From NCBI GenBank assembly GCA_002305765.1, contig DBQU01000071.1:14012-78011 (forward strand): 64,000 nt of DNA, given 5' to 3'. The translations under genes were made by a program, and so were the position numbers. This DNA is from Deltaproteobacteria bacterium UBA1386. GTDB lineage: Bacteria > Desulfobacterota > Syntrophorhabdia > Syntrophorhabdales > Syntrophorhabdaceae. The first letter of the stretch is position 1; every line of letters starts with the position of its first letter. Below, piece by piece: positions 33,712-42,884 of this stretch. The notes beneath the pieces are model-generated. The model saw nothing but the letters and a program-made list of their open reading frames with translations. It searched no databases and was not told the DNA's origin.

Positions 33712-35604
33712 ATGAAGAAGAAGATGGTCCCGAACATACGACATGTTTCCGGGAAGGCGGTCTTCATGGTCCTTCTCCTCGGTATCCTCATTCTGTCGGG
33801 GTGCGCCACGCCGGTCGGAGTGAGCTACCTCGACCCGCAGGAATCCCATCACAAGCTCACCGCCAATGTCCTGACCGGGTCCACTCTCAGTGCCCCGACC
33901 ATGCAGATGCTCAACCGGACCGGTCTTGCGGAGAGATTCAAGACCCATCCGGCCGAGGTGATCGCGGCCATACACAAGGGTGTTCCGACCGCGGATGAGA
34001 CGGACCGCATCTTCGCCCTGGCGGAGCTTTCCTTTCTGTACGCCTCCCAGAGCGGAGACAGATCGCACTATCTTGCCTCGGCTGTATATTCCTGGGCGCT
34101 TCTCTTTCCCGAGGGCGGCGCCCGCGCCCCCGATGCTTTCGACCCTCGCTTTCGAACGGCGGTGGATATCTACAACCTCGGGATAGCCGAGGGTCTCACT
34201 TCCGCCGATGGGGTTCTCATCGACCTTAAGGAGGGTACGCACAACCTGCCGTTCGGGGAGGTCGCGATCTCGGTCCGTGCCGATTCGTTCCGGTGGAGTT
34301 CATATCGCCTCGTCAGGTTTGCCGACGCGTCAAAACTCTCCGTCCGGGGATTGCGCAACGAATACCGCTGGCCGGGGATTGGCGCGGCTCTCGTCGCCTC
34401 CACCGAATATCTTCCCGGTGCCGCAGACCCCGTCTCCGCCAAGGTCCCTTTTGATGTCAAGGTGGCCGTCACCTTGCTCGTTCGGTTCCATAACGTGGAC
34501 GAGGGCCTGAGGACAGGGAGGATGCGTGGAAGATTGGAGCTGTACACGACTGACAGCGCCACCGCTGTCACAGTTGGAGGGCGCACGGTGCCCCTTGAGT
34601 TCGATCTTTCCTCGGCGCTTGCCTACACCCTTGAGAACTCGGGGGTGTACCGCATGGAGACGAAGGGGTTCTTTTCCGGCAACGTGACCCTCTTCAAGGA
34701 CGCGTCGCGGTTCAAGGAGAACATCTTCTTCATGAGTCCCTACATGCCGGGGCGCATCCCCGTCATCTTCATCCATGGGACCGCCTCGAGCCCCGCCCGC
34801 TGGGCGGAGATGCTCAATGAGCTTCAGAACGACCCACGGCTCTGGGGCCGTTACCAGTTCTGGGCCTTTACCTACAATACGGGCAATCCCATTCTCTATT
34901 CGGGCGGCCTCCTGACGGAGGGCCTCAAAGAGCTTGTCAGCGGACTTGATCCCGAGGGCAGGGACCCGGCATTGAGGCGTATGGTCATCGTGGGTCACAG
35001 CCAGGGAGGACTCCTCACGAGACTGACCGTTGTCGACAGCGGGACCCGTTTCTGGGACGACGCCGCAAAAGTCCCCTTCGACAAGCTCGATGTGTCGCCC
35101 GGTACGCGGGGGATGATAAGCCGAAGCTTTTTCTACAAGCCCCTGCCCTTTGTCAGCAGGGTGATATTCGTTTCGACGCCGCACCGGGGCAGCTACGTCG
35201 CCGGGGGATGGATAGGGAGAATGGCCGGCAGGTTCGTGTCGCTCCCCTTTCGGATGCTCGATGCCGTGAAGGAGGTCACCTCCCTGAATCCCCGGGCCGT
35301 CGACCTGTCCACTTTCAAGGGGGTCCCGAAAAGTACTGCGAACATGGACCCAAACAGTCAATTTGTCAGGACATTCTCATCGATCCCCATCGCCCCGGGG
35401 ATACCCGCGCATTCGATAATCTCCGTGGAGAACCCCGACGCGCCGAAGGACAGGTGGACGGACGGGGTGGTGAAATACGACAGCGCCCACCTCGACAACG
35501 CGGCATCGGAGCTCATCGTCCACTCCGGCCACTCCTGCCAGTCCGAACCGCAAACAATAGAAGAGGTCCGCAGGATCCTCCTGCTCCACATCGGAATACA
35601 GTAA
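33712..35604 (+). CDS. Lipoprotein with C-terminal alpha/beta hydrolase domain
   Basis: The 630-residue protein has a long signal with lipobox LILSGC (Cys 31). An N-terminal half of unknown fold follows (to about residue 340). The second half is an alpha/beta hydrolase: IPVIFIHGTASSPARW (oxyanion region), VIVGHSQGGLLTR (nucleophile Ser) and late DRWTDGVV and SGHS segments for Asp and His. It is probably an outer-membrane or periplasmic esterase/lipase. It starts 45 bases after the DUF4105 gene. Confidence 0.85.
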   Translation: MKKKMVPNIRHVSGKAVFMVLLLGILILSGCATPVGVSYLDPQESHHKLTANVLTGSTLSAPTMQMLNRTGLAERFKTHPAEVIAAIHKGVPTADETDRIFALAELSFLYASQSGDRSHYLASAVYSWALLFPEGGARAPDAFDPRFRTAVDIYNLGIAEGLTSADGVLIDLKEGTHNLPFGEVAISVRADSFRWSSYRLVRFADASKLSVRGLRNEYRWPGIGAALVASTEYLPGAADPVSAKVPFDVKVAVTLLVRFHNVDEGLRTGRMRGRLELYTTDSATAVTVGGRTVPLEFDLSSALAYTLENSGVYRMETKGFFSGNVTLFKDASRFKENIFFMSPYMPGRIPVIFIHGTASSPARWAEMLNELQNDPRLWGRYQFWAFTYNTGNPILYSGGLLTEGLKELVSGLDPEGRDPALRRMVIVGHSQGGLLTRLTVVDSGTRFWDDAAKVPFDKLDVSPGTRGMISRSFFYKPLPFVSRVIFVSTPHRGSYVAGGWIGRMAGRFVSLPFRMLDAVKEVTSLNPRAVDLSTFKGVPKSTANMDPNSQFVRTFSSIPIAPGIPAHSIISVENPDAPKDRWTDGVVKYDSAHLDNAASELIVHSGHSCQSEPQTIEEVRRILLLHIGIQ

Positions 35605-35609
35605 GAACC

Positions 35610-35784
35610 GTTCAAGAGTTCCAGGGTTCGAAAGTTCAAGAGGTAAAGAAGGTTCAAGGGTTCAAAAGTTCAAGAGTTCAAGAGTAAAAGCAAAAGAACA
35701 ACCGGATGCACGTGTCTTCGGCCTGCACGAATTCCCCCCTTCGCGGTCTTTCCCTTGAACCCTTGAACCCTTGAACCCTTGAAC
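35610..35784. repeat. TTCAAG-family element A4 with doubled left arm
   Basis: Two left arms (35610-35640 and 35652-35684) are separated by a short GTAAAGAAG-type spacer. One right arm of four CCCTTGAA units lies at 35752-35784, followed by CATTTTTC. The core has GTCTTCGGCCTGCACGAATT as in A2 and A3. It lies between convergent genes. Confidence 0.88.
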
Positions 35785-35798
35785 ATTTTTCTATCCTT

Positions 35799-36560
35799 TC
35801 ACCCTTTCTTTATTCTCCTGCGCACCTTCTTCCAACTCTCCGTTATGAGGAAGCTTTCGTCCATGTTGTCCACCATCGTTACGAACCTCTTGAATGGTGT
35901 GGCGAAGGTGAGGGTGTTTGCCGGGACGCAGGGACGGGCGGAGACGTCGAACATGCCGATGACGGACTTGGGCCGGCGGGCGTTCCTTTCCAGGTAAGGG
36001 TAGGTGACGATGGTGGAGCAGCCGGCACCGAAGGGACAGAAGACGCCGTTGGGATCGACGCCGTCGTAGTTCGCGAGGGTGAAGAGCCCCGAGAGGACGT
36101 CAGGAGTGGCGAAGAAGATGACGACGTCGGGGTTATCGTTCTTATCGATCCCGTCCCAGCGCTTGAAGACGATATAGCGGGCGGGCGCGCTGAATTTGGG
36201 CATTTTTTTCATGACCTTTCCCACCAGTTCCGGGGACTTCTTGTATTTTTCTCCCTCGAGTTCTCCGGGTATTCCACAGGACAGGAAGTACTCGAAATTG
36301 GGGCGGAGGACCTCGCTGAAGCCGAGGTACTTCCTGCCGCCGCCGCAGCCGATGGAGTCGACGTTGAAAGCGAGAGAACGGCCCCGTGCCGCCCGTGTGA
36401 TGTCGGCGAGGATGCAGCGATGCTCCTCCAGGCTCTTCGGCCCGTTCACGATGGCGGCGCCGGCCTCGTCATCACTGTAAAAGAAGACCACCGGCAGTGG
36501 TGCCTGGGGAAAGTGCTTCTCCCAAAGCCTCACGAATCTCTCCTTGAATTGCATGTCCAT
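35799..36560 (-). CDS. DUF169 family protein
   Basis: The 253-residue protein fits DUF169: PLPVVFFYSDDE start, RGRSLAFNVDSIGCGGGRKYLGF with a Cys near Gly-rich turns, and GVFCPFGAGCSTIVTYPY with two more Cys. The three cysteine regions suggest a metal site. The family is common in anaerobes and methanogens with no settled function. The start at 36560 has AAAGGAGGTCAT upstream; the longer frame is not needed. Confidence 0.88.
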   Translation of the reverse strand: MDMQFKERFVRLWEKHFPQAPLPVVFFYSDDEAGAAIVNGPKSLEEHRCILADITRAARGRSLAFNVDSIGCGGGRKYLGFSEVLRPNFEYFLSCGIPGELEGEKYKKSPELVGKVMKKMPKFSAPARYIVFKRWDGIDKNDNPDVVIFFATPDVLSGLFTLANYDGVDPNGVFCPFGAGCSTIVTYPYLERNARRPKSVIGMFDVSARPCVPANTLTFATPFKRFVTMVDNMDESFLITESWKKVRRRIKKG

Positions 36561-36976
36561 AAATGACCTCCTTTTAAGACACAAACGGGTCTGCGCTTCG
36601 CGCAAACGGGTCGGCGGTCATGCGCCTAACGAGTGAACGGGTAAAAGACTAAAGAGTAATGATATCTTTTCCCCGTCCGCCCATGTGCCCGTCCGCGTGT
36701 TTTCGAATTGATTGTATCATGTTTCTTCCGTTGTCCAAAGTCCTTCTTGAGAATTATGATGCACTCATCTGACACGACACATACCCGCATCAAACAGGTC
36801 TTTATCATTCGAGAGAGATCCTCTCCGGGAATGGGTTTCCTGCGCTGTTGTTTGCGGCAGAGCGCGCCCTGCCGACCCTGTGGGTTTTTGGTATGGAACT
36901 CGACATGTGGGTATGGTAGGTATAATAATGCTCAGCGGTCCGGCAAGATAGAAAAAACGGTATAAAGGAGCCTCTC
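36561..36976. other. Divergent intergenic region with weak repeats
   Basis: This 416-base gap shows no credible gene. Near the left it has ACGGGT copies (about 36587, 36606, 36637) and opposite CCCGTCCGC copies (36673 and 36690 regions), a faint version of the inverted-unit design. The right part leads into a promoter for the MBL gene. Confidence 0.5.
36900..36926 (+). promoter_or_regulatory. Candidate promoter for the MBL-fold gene
   Basis: TCGACA (36900-36905), a short 15-base spacer and TATAAT (36921-36926); an AATAAT three bases later would give an 18-base spacer. It lies about 50 bases before the start. Confidence 0.5.
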
Positions 36977-37702
36977 ATGTCCCAGGTCTACAAAGGCGTT
37001 CAATTCATTCCCGGTCAGGACGATTTCATCCCCGATTCCCATGTCTATGTTATTGGAGATCCGGCGTCTGGAGACATCTCTCTGGTGGATGCGGGCCTTA
37101 CGGGAAAGGGCGCTTACAAGGCTGCTTCCATCACGAAGCTCGGGATCGGGCCTGAGGACGTGAAAAGGGTCATCATGACCCACACACACCTCGATCACAT
37201 AGGCTGTCTTGCGGAACTCCAGAAGACGTTCCCCGGCGCAGAACTCTGGGTCCACGAATTGGAAGCCGATCTCCTGGAGAAAGGGGATGACCGGGCCGTG
37301 TACGGTATGGACATGTTCAAGGGTATGTGCCAGATGCAGTTCAGCCTCGCGCCCGATGCCTTCAGGTTCAAGGTCGACCGCAAGCTCGAAGGCGGCGAGA
37401 CACTGGAGATAGGCAACATGGTGTGGGAGGTGATACATATACCCGGCCATTCCATGGGAGGCATCGCTCTCTACGAGCCCGTCGGGAAGGTCCTTATCCC
37501 CGGGGACGTGGTCTATGCCGATTACGCCATCGGCCGTTTCGACCTTTTCGGCGCGAATCCGGCCCAGCTCAAGGATTCACTGGACAGATTGTCGAAGCTC
37601 GACGTCGACATCCTCCTGCCCGGCCACAACCAGATAGTGAAGGGCGTCCCCGCCGGCTACATACGCAAGACCACGAAAATGTGGGAACCATATCTCGTCT
37701 AG
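36977..37702 (+). CDS. MBL-fold metallo-hydrolase
   Basis: The 241-residue protein has the metallo-beta-lactamase metal motif as MTHTHLDHIG (HxHxDH) near residue 73, IPGHSMGGIAL near residue 155, LIPGDVVYADY and a late PGHN. It is a two-metal hydrolase of the glyoxalase II-like branch; the substrate is unknown. AAAGGAG precedes the start. It stands alone and is ended by element A5. Confidence 0.92.
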   Translation: MSQVYKGVQFIPGQDDFIPDSHVYVIGDPASGDISLVDAGLTGKGAYKAASITKLGIGPEDVKRVIMTHTHLDHIGCLAELQKTFPGAELWVHELEADLLEKGDDRAVYGMDMFKGMCQMQFSLAPDAFRFKVDRKLEGGETLEIGNMVWEVIHIPGHSMGGIALYEPVGKVLIPGDVVYADYAIGRFDLFGANPAQLKDSLDRLSKLDVDILLPGHNQIVKGVPAGYIRKTTKMWEPYLV

Positions 37703-37707
37703 AGAAG

Positions 37708-37831
37708 GTTCAAGGGTTCAAAAGTTCAAAGGTTCAAGGGTGAAAGACAAAAAAAGCACCGGATGCCTGCGGTGCACGTGTGCGAATTGCGTTTTTTCTC
37801 TTGAACTCTTGAACCTTTGAACTCTTGAACG
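37708..37831. repeat. TTCAAG-family element A5
   Basis: The left arm 37708-37740 is four units and the right arm 37798-37831 is four inverted units. The core has AAAGACAAAAAAAGCACCGG and TGTGCGAATTGCGTT, related to the other copies. It lies between convergent genes, with a GTTTTTTCTC run entering the right arm. Confidence 0.88.
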
Positions 37832-37836
37832 TTCTT

Positions 37837-39462
37837 TTACGTCTTGTTATCGTAGACATTCACCTTGATCTTGCCGTCCTCTTCGTAGAAGACAGCGCTC
37901 TGGTATTCCGTTGTACAGTCGAAGATGAATGTGCCTATCTTTATCCTGACGTTGGGATAGCAGGTACCCCGCACTTTAACGGTCGGTTGCGCGGCCTTCG
38001 TCATCGTCGACTCGATCATTTCTATCCGGCCTCTGTGCTCCTGCAGTTGGTGGTCCAGTTCGTCCGCCGTCGCGAGAAGCCGGCCGTAGAGCATTTCCTT
38101 TTCCTCGGGAAGGGAACCGGTCCGGCTCAGCTTCTCAAGAGTGGAGATGTGCTTCCCGATCTCCTCCAGGGTATGTTCCGTATTGCGGGCCGTCTCCTTC
38201 AACTCCTTGAGAAGAGCGACCGTCTTCGGCTCGAACCCCACCGCTACATGCGTTCTTCCCGCGATCGGGGACCCCAGGGTATTCATGATCGCGAGGTTTT
38301 GCGCGGAGAGCTTGCTGCCTATGACGCGCCCCGTGCCGAGGACGACATCGATGGAATCGCCCGCGGAAAGTTCGGAGTTGAGGGCGTCGCCGACGACGAT
38401 GTTACGTCCCGCTTCCACGGAACAGTTCTCGACGAAGAGCGCCGAGAAATCCCTGCCTGCCTTCATGGTTCCCCTGTCCGCACCCAGCACTCCGCCCTTA
38501 ATGGAGATGTCCATACCGGCCTCGAGGCAGCAGTCCTCGACGACCCCGTTTATCTCGATGCTTTCCGTCGCCTTGATGGCGAAGCCGGACACGACACTCC
38601 CCTCTATCTTTACGCTGCCCTTGAAATCGACGTTGCCGACGGAGTAGTTGATGTCCCCCTTGATGTTGTACACAGGCTCGACGAACACGGACCTTCCCTT
38701 CAGGAAGGGCTGCCCGGCAATGGCTGCGGTGACTTCCATGCCGTCGGGAGAGATGATGGTGTTCCTCCCGGCGGTGAAGGCGATGTCCCTGCCGGGTTGT
38801 GCCGGTATTTCCTTTCCCGTGACCGTCATCCCCGGCTTCCCCGGCGTGGCCGGTATCTTCCTCGCCAGCACATCACCTTCAGCCGCGGCGTAGATGAGCT
38901 TGAGTTCCCTGAAGTCAACCTTGTTGTTTTCCAGTTCCTTCGGATGCATCGTCAACTGGAGGGGGAACAGGCAATCGATGTCGGCGTCCGTTCCGTGAAC
39001 GGGCTCCTTCGCCCTGGCGATCACAACGGGTCTGTCATAGGTCTTTTCAGACAGGGCGAGGACCACCTGGTCGAGATCTACCCCGCAGACGATCCCCATC
39101 TCGTTGAGCCTGAGCTGGATGTCCACCATGGTGACCTCCCTGCCGCCGTGCCCTTGTTTCAGGGTCAATGTGGCGACACGCTGCGGCGCGTCGACCTTGA
39201 TCTCGAACTCCTGATCCTTTGCGAAAGCCGCACGAAAGGGCTGGCCCGCGGTCTTCCGTGCCAGTTCCTTTGCGATGGTCGCTTTGTCGATGAAGTAGGG
39301 CAGGTTCCGCCCTTCAAGGTCCCGCACGACCTCTTCCAGTGAGGGATGCTCCCATGCCTCGTGAATGGTGACAAAGGCACTGCCCTCTTCCTCGTTCACT
39401 TCGATCGTGAAAGGGTCCGGCCTGTCGCTGTCCACGTCGTTATGTTCGCGCAATGATGTCAT
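37837..39462 (-). CDS. FapA-like polymer-forming protein (DUF342)
   Basis: The 541-residue protein has an N-terminal part with RNLPYFIDKATIAKELARKTAG. A long parallel beta-helix-like core of the DUF342/FapA type follows, with repeated turns such as VEPVYNIKGDINYSVGNVDF, VKIEGSV, GLxDISIKGGV-like steps and NIVVGDALNSELSAGD. A coiled coil follows (LKELKETARNTEHTLEEIGKH), then a C-terminal beta domain. Relatives affect flagellar assembly or cell-surface organisation. No flagellar genes are nearby, so the role here is open. Confidence 0.88.
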   Translation of the reverse strand: MTSLREHNDVDSDRPDPFTIEVNEEEGSAFVTIHEAWEHPSLEEVVRDLEGRNLPYFIDKATIAKELARKTAGQPFRAAFAKDQEFEIKVDAPQRVATLTLKQGHGGREVTMVDIQLRLNEMGIVCGVDLDQVVLALSEKTYDRPVVIARAKEPVHGTDADIDCLFPLQLTMHPKELENNKVDFRELKLIYAAAEGDVLARKIPATPGKPGMTVTGKEIPAQPGRDIAFTAGRNTIISPDGMEVTAAIAGQPFLKGRSVFVEPVYNIKGDINYSVGNVDFKGSVKIEGSVVSGFAIKATESIEINGVVEDCCLEAGMDISIKGGVLGADRGTMKAGRDFSALFVENCSVEAGRNIVVGDALNSELSAGDSIDVVLGTGRVIGSKLSAQNLAIMNTLGSPIAGRTHVAVGFEPKTVALLKELKETARNTEHTLEEIGKHISTLEKLSRTGSLPEEKEMLYGRLLATADELDHQLQEHRGRIEMIESTMTKAAQPTVKVRGTCYPNVRIKIGTFIFDCTTEYQSAVFYEEDGKIKVNVYDNKT

Positions 39463-39691
39463 GACCGTTACTCCCCCTGTATCATTGTCATCGGACGACC
39501 GGATAAATCCTTAAGAATGTCCTGCTATTGTTGAGATGGTCCGCCCGCCGCCCCCCGGGGGAGTGGAACGGAGGCTGACGCATTGGTTGCCGCCGGGGCG
39601 AGGTGGTTCGAGGAGGGCCTTTTCCCGGCCCGGCGAACCCCGGGAGACAATGCGCTTCGCGCCGTGCCCCGGTACGCAGGGGATTTTTGTG

Positions 39692-39720
39692 TTGACTCCC
39701 GGTTCGCTATCAATCATCAT
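39692..39720 (+). promoter_or_regulatory. Candidate promoter for the NMT1-SpoIIE genes
   Basis: TTGACT (39692-39697), 17 bases, CATCAT (39715-39720), only 12 bases from the ATG at 39732, which has no clear ribosome site. The rest of the 269-base divergent gap is very GC-rich and hairpin-prone but shows no gene. Confidence 0.4.
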
Positions 39721-39731
39721 AATAACTGATC

Positions 39732-40754
39732 ATGAAGAACCGAAGCGGACAACGGGAAGCGGTCGGGAAGGTGTGGGCCGGAGTGCTGGTGTGTCTTGTC
39801 GTCATCCTCATGACGGCGGCGGGATATGGCCAGCCTGCCTTGAAAAAGATCACCTTCATCCCCCAGTGGAGTCCGCAGGCCCAGTTTGCCGGTTATTATG
39901 CCGCCTACGAGAAGGGCATCTACGCCAGGCATGGCCTCAACGTGAAGATCCTCCGGGGAGGGGCCCACAGGCCGTCATCGGAGCTTCTCGAGAATGGCGA
40001 GGCCGATGTTGGCACTATCTGGCTCTCCACGGCCCTCCAGAAGCGTTCGGGCGGTGTGAGGCTCGTCAATATCGCCCAGGTGGCGCAGCGGTCATCACTT
40101 ATGCTCATAGCGAAGAAGTCGCGGGGCATCAGAAGGCCGGAGGACCTCGAAGGGAAGAAGGTGGGGCTGTGGGGTGACGATTTCCGCATACAGCCGACGG
40201 CGTTCTTCAAGAAATACGCGATAAAGGTCAAGGTCGTCCCCCAATCATACTCGGTGAACCTCTTTCTTCGCGACGGTGTCGACGCCGCGTCGGCCATGTG
40301 GTACAACGAGTATCATACGATACTCAATGCCGGGATCAACGCCGACGAGCTGACATCGTTCTTCTACAGCGATTACGGCCTGAACTTTCCCGAGGATGGG
40401 ATCTACGTCATGGAGGAGACGCTTAAAAAGGACCCTGCCGCGGTGTGTGCCTTCGTGAACGCCTCTCTCGAGGGCTGGCGCTGGGCCTTCGACCACCCGG
40501 AAGAGGCCATCGATATCATCCTCAAGTACATGGTCGAGGCGAACGTACCGGCCAACAAGGTGCACCAGCGATGGATGCTGGAAAGGATGAAGGACGTGAT
40601 CATTCCCTCCGGCAGTGACCGGGCGGCGATGGGCGTCCTCAAGAAGGAAGATTACGAGAGAGTGGGGAAAGAGCTGAAGGAGGGCGGTCTTATCGCGGAT
40701 GTGCCCGGCATGGACGCCTTCGCTTTCACCTGTGCGGGATATGTTCAAAAATAA
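39732..40754 (+). CDS. NMT1/THI5-like periplasmic binding protein
   Basis: The 340-residue protein has a signal peptide ending near TAAGYGQ. The mature part is of the NMT1/THI5 (ABC substrate-binding, type 2) fold: ITFIPQWSPQAQFAGYYAAYEKGIY, GEADVGTIWLSTAL, EGKKVGLWGDDF and NEYHTILNAG. Such proteins usually deliver pyrimidine or sulfonate-like ligands to ABC permeases. No permease or ATPase is present; the gene overlaps a Cache-HAMP-SpoIIE receptor by 14 bases, so it may act as a ligand sensor. Confidence 0.9.
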   Translation: MKNRSGQREAVGKVWAGVLVCLVVILMTAAGYGQPALKKITFIPQWSPQAQFAGYYAAYEKGIYARHGLNVKILRGGAHRPSSELLENGEADVGTIWLSTALQKRSGGVRLVNIAQVAQRSSLMLIAKKSRGIRRPEDLEGKKVGLWGDDFRIQPTAFFKKYAIKVKVVPQSYSVNLFLRDGVDAASAMWYNEYHTILNAGINADELTSFFYSDYGLNFPEDGIYVMEETLKKDPAAVCAFVNASLEGWRWAFDHPEEAIDIILKYMVEANVPANKVHQRWMLERMKDVIIPSGSDRAAMGVLKKEDYERVGKELKEGGLIADVPGMDAFAFTCAGYVQK

Positions 40755-42684
40755 AGGTATCGCCTTCAAACTGGTCCTTTTCTTCACATTAAGCAGCGCC
40801 GCCATCTTTGCCGCCATATTCAGCTACAACTATCTTGTCTCCCGCAGGATGATCCAGAAGGGTATCGAAGAGAACTCGGCGAACCTCATCACCACCACGA
40901 CGAGCAGGATCGAGGTCCTTCTGACATCCACCCAGAAGGTACCCCAGAACACGGCATATCTTCTCGAGAACACGAACTACGACGAGGCCGAGCTTTTCAA
41001 GGTCATCTATGCCATCGTGGAGAAGAATCCGGAGATATACGGCGCGGCGGTCGCCTTCGAACCCTACGCCTTCGACAGGACGAAGAAGTATTTCGCTCCC
41101 TATTTCTACAGGAACGGCGAGGGGATAAGCTTCAAGTATCTCGACAGGTTCTACGATTACTTCCACTGGGATTGGTACCAGATCCCCCGGGAGCTTGAAC
41201 AGCCGCAATGGACGGAGCCCTATTTCGGCGAGGGCGGGGGCGTCCTCATGTCCTCCTATGCCGTTCCTTTCTACAGGGTTGTGGACGGAACGCGAAGGCT
41301 GACCGGCGTGGTCGTCGTGGACATTTCCGTGGAAGAGCTCAGGAAGATCGTTTCCTCCATCAGGATCCTGAGATCGGGCTACGGGTTCTTGATATCAAAG
41401 AACGGGACGTTCGTCACCCACCCCATCAAAGAACACATCATGAACGAAACGATCTTCTCCATTGCGGAGGAGCGGAAGGATCCAATGCTGCGCGAGACGG
41501 GACGGAGGATGATACGGGGAGAGACGGGTTATTCCGCAGGCTCTGTGAAGAGCGCCGTGACGGGCAAGACCTGCATCATGACCTATGTCCCCATCAAATC
41601 CAACGGGTGGTCTCTGGGCGTTCTCTTTCCCTACGATGAGCTCATGGCCGACATCACCAACCTCAATCACGTGGTGCTGGCGCTGGGCATTGGCGGTCTT
41701 ATTCTCCTTGCCCTTGCGGTTGTGTTCATAGCCAGGTCCATAACGAGGCCATTGACGGAGATGGCGGACATAGCGGGAAGGATAGGCACGGGCGACCTCG
41801 AGGCCCACGTGCCTGAGGTGCGGACTAAGGACGAAGTGGGAAGGCTGGCATCCGCCCTCGACTGCATGAAGACGTCGCTCAAGGACTACATCCGGGAGAT
41901 CACGGACACGACTGCCGCGCGCCAGCGCATGGAGAGCGAGCTCAAGATAGCCAGGAACATCCAGATGGGGATCCTTCCGAAGGAGTTTCCACCTTTTCCG
42001 GACAGGAAGGATTTCGATATACATGCCCTCACCATACCGGCCCGCGAGGTGGGAGGAGACTTCTATGACTTCTTCCTCATAGACAGGGACCACCTTTGCA
42101 TCGTGATAGGCGATGCCTCGGGCAAGGGGATACCCGCGGCCATCTTCATGGCGTTCACGAAAACCCTTATCAAGGCGAAGGCCTCGGTCAGTATAGAGAC
42201 AGGCGTGCTCATGGAGGAGGTCAATGACGAACTGAGCAAGGGGAATCCCGCGGACATGTTCATCACCGTGTTCTGCGCCATCCTGAACACGGCCACGGGC
42301 GAGCTCCGGTATACGAACGGCGGCCACAATCCGCCTGTCATCATTCGCCGCACCGGTGATCTCAGCTATCTCGACGGTCCCGGCGAGCTCGTCGTCGGGA
42401 TCATGGAAGGGACGCGATACACCACGAGGACCCTTGCGCTCAACCCGGGTGACGGGTTGTTCCTGTACACCGACGGTGTCACGGAAGCGATGAACGCTGC
42501 GGGTGAGATATTCTCGACGGATCGCCTGAAGGATGTGCTCGCCACATGCGCCGATGGGGATGTCTCGGCGATCACGGCCTGTGTCGGAGGGGCCATCAAC
42601 GATTTCTGCAAGGATGCGCCGCAATACGACGATATCACCATGATGGCGGTGAGATATGAGGGGACGGGCAGTGGGAACGGGTGA
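40741..42684 (+). CDS. Cache-HAMP-SpoIIE (RsbU-type) protein phosphatase
   Basis: The 647-residue protein has a first helix (residues 7-30), an extracytoplasmic dCache-like domain (about 35-300, WYQIPRELEQPQWTEPYFGEG), a second helix (about 311-331) and HAMP (PLTEMADIAGRIGTGDL). A coiled linker follows, then a SpoIIE PP2C-like domain: REVGGDFYDFF, IGDASGKGIPAA, NGGHNPP, DGVTEAMNAAGE and QYDDITMM. RsbU-type phosphatases dephosphorylate STAS antagonists. ATG 40741 gives the normal membrane start. Confidence 0.95.
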   Translation: MFKNKGIAFKLVLFFTLSSAAIFAAIFSYNYLVSRRMIQKGIEENSANLITTTTSRIEVLLTSTQKVPQNTAYLLENTNYDEAELFKVIYAIVEKNPEIYGAAVAFEPYAFDRTKKYFAPYFYRNGEGISFKYLDRFYDYFHWDWYQIPRELEQPQWTEPYFGEGGGVLMSSYAVPFYRVVDGTRRLTGVVVVDISVEELRKIVSSIRILRSGYGFLISKNGTFVTHPIKEHIMNETIFSIAEERKDPMLRETGRRMIRGETGYSAGSVKSAVTGKTCIMTYVPIKSNGWSLGVLFPYDELMADITNLNHVVLALGIGGLILLALAVVFIARSITRPLTEMADIAGRIGTGDLEAHVPEVRTKDEVGRLASALDCMKTSLKDYIREITDTTAARQRMESELKIARNIQMGILPKEFPPFPDRKDFDIHALTIPAREVGGDFYDFFLIDRDHLCIVIGDASGKGIPAAIFMAFTKTLIKAKASVSIETGVLMEEVNDELSKGNPADMFITVFCAILNTATGELRYTNGGHNPPVIIRRTGDLSYLDGPGELVVGIMEGTRYTTRTLALNPGDGLFLYTDGVTEAMNAAGEIFSTDRLKDVLATCADGDVSAITACVGGAINDFCKDAPQYDDITMMAVRYEGTGSGNG

Positions 42685-42758
42685 TGGGAGATAGGTAATG
42701 GGTGATGGGGGGGAGGCGGTTTCCACCCATAACCTGTGACCCATCACCTATCGCCCAC
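42678..42758. repeat. GGGTGATG-family inverted element G2
   Basis: The left arm 42678-42711 is built of GGGTGATG/GAGATAGG units and includes the stop codon of the SpoIIE gene. The right arm 42724-42758 has ACCCATAACC/TGACCCATCACC units. The spacer is only about 12 bases, so it could fold in RNA. Confidence 0.85.
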
Positions 42759-42884
42759 CGCGTTTTGTCTCTTTGTGATGTTTGTCATTGTTGATTTAGT
42801 TCTTTGTGACTACAATGTTTAAAATAATCTTGCAATTTATTCGCAAGAAGTTAAAATAATGCATCTAATTCATCGGGAGAGAGG

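Noticed and set aside
37825..39342. 505-codon frame opposite the FapA-like gene
   Set aside because: Shadow; the DUF342 protein on the minus strand explains the region.
41395..42747. 450-codon frame opposite the SpoIIE phosphatase
   Set aside because: Shadow; SpoIIE motifs are intact on the plus strand.
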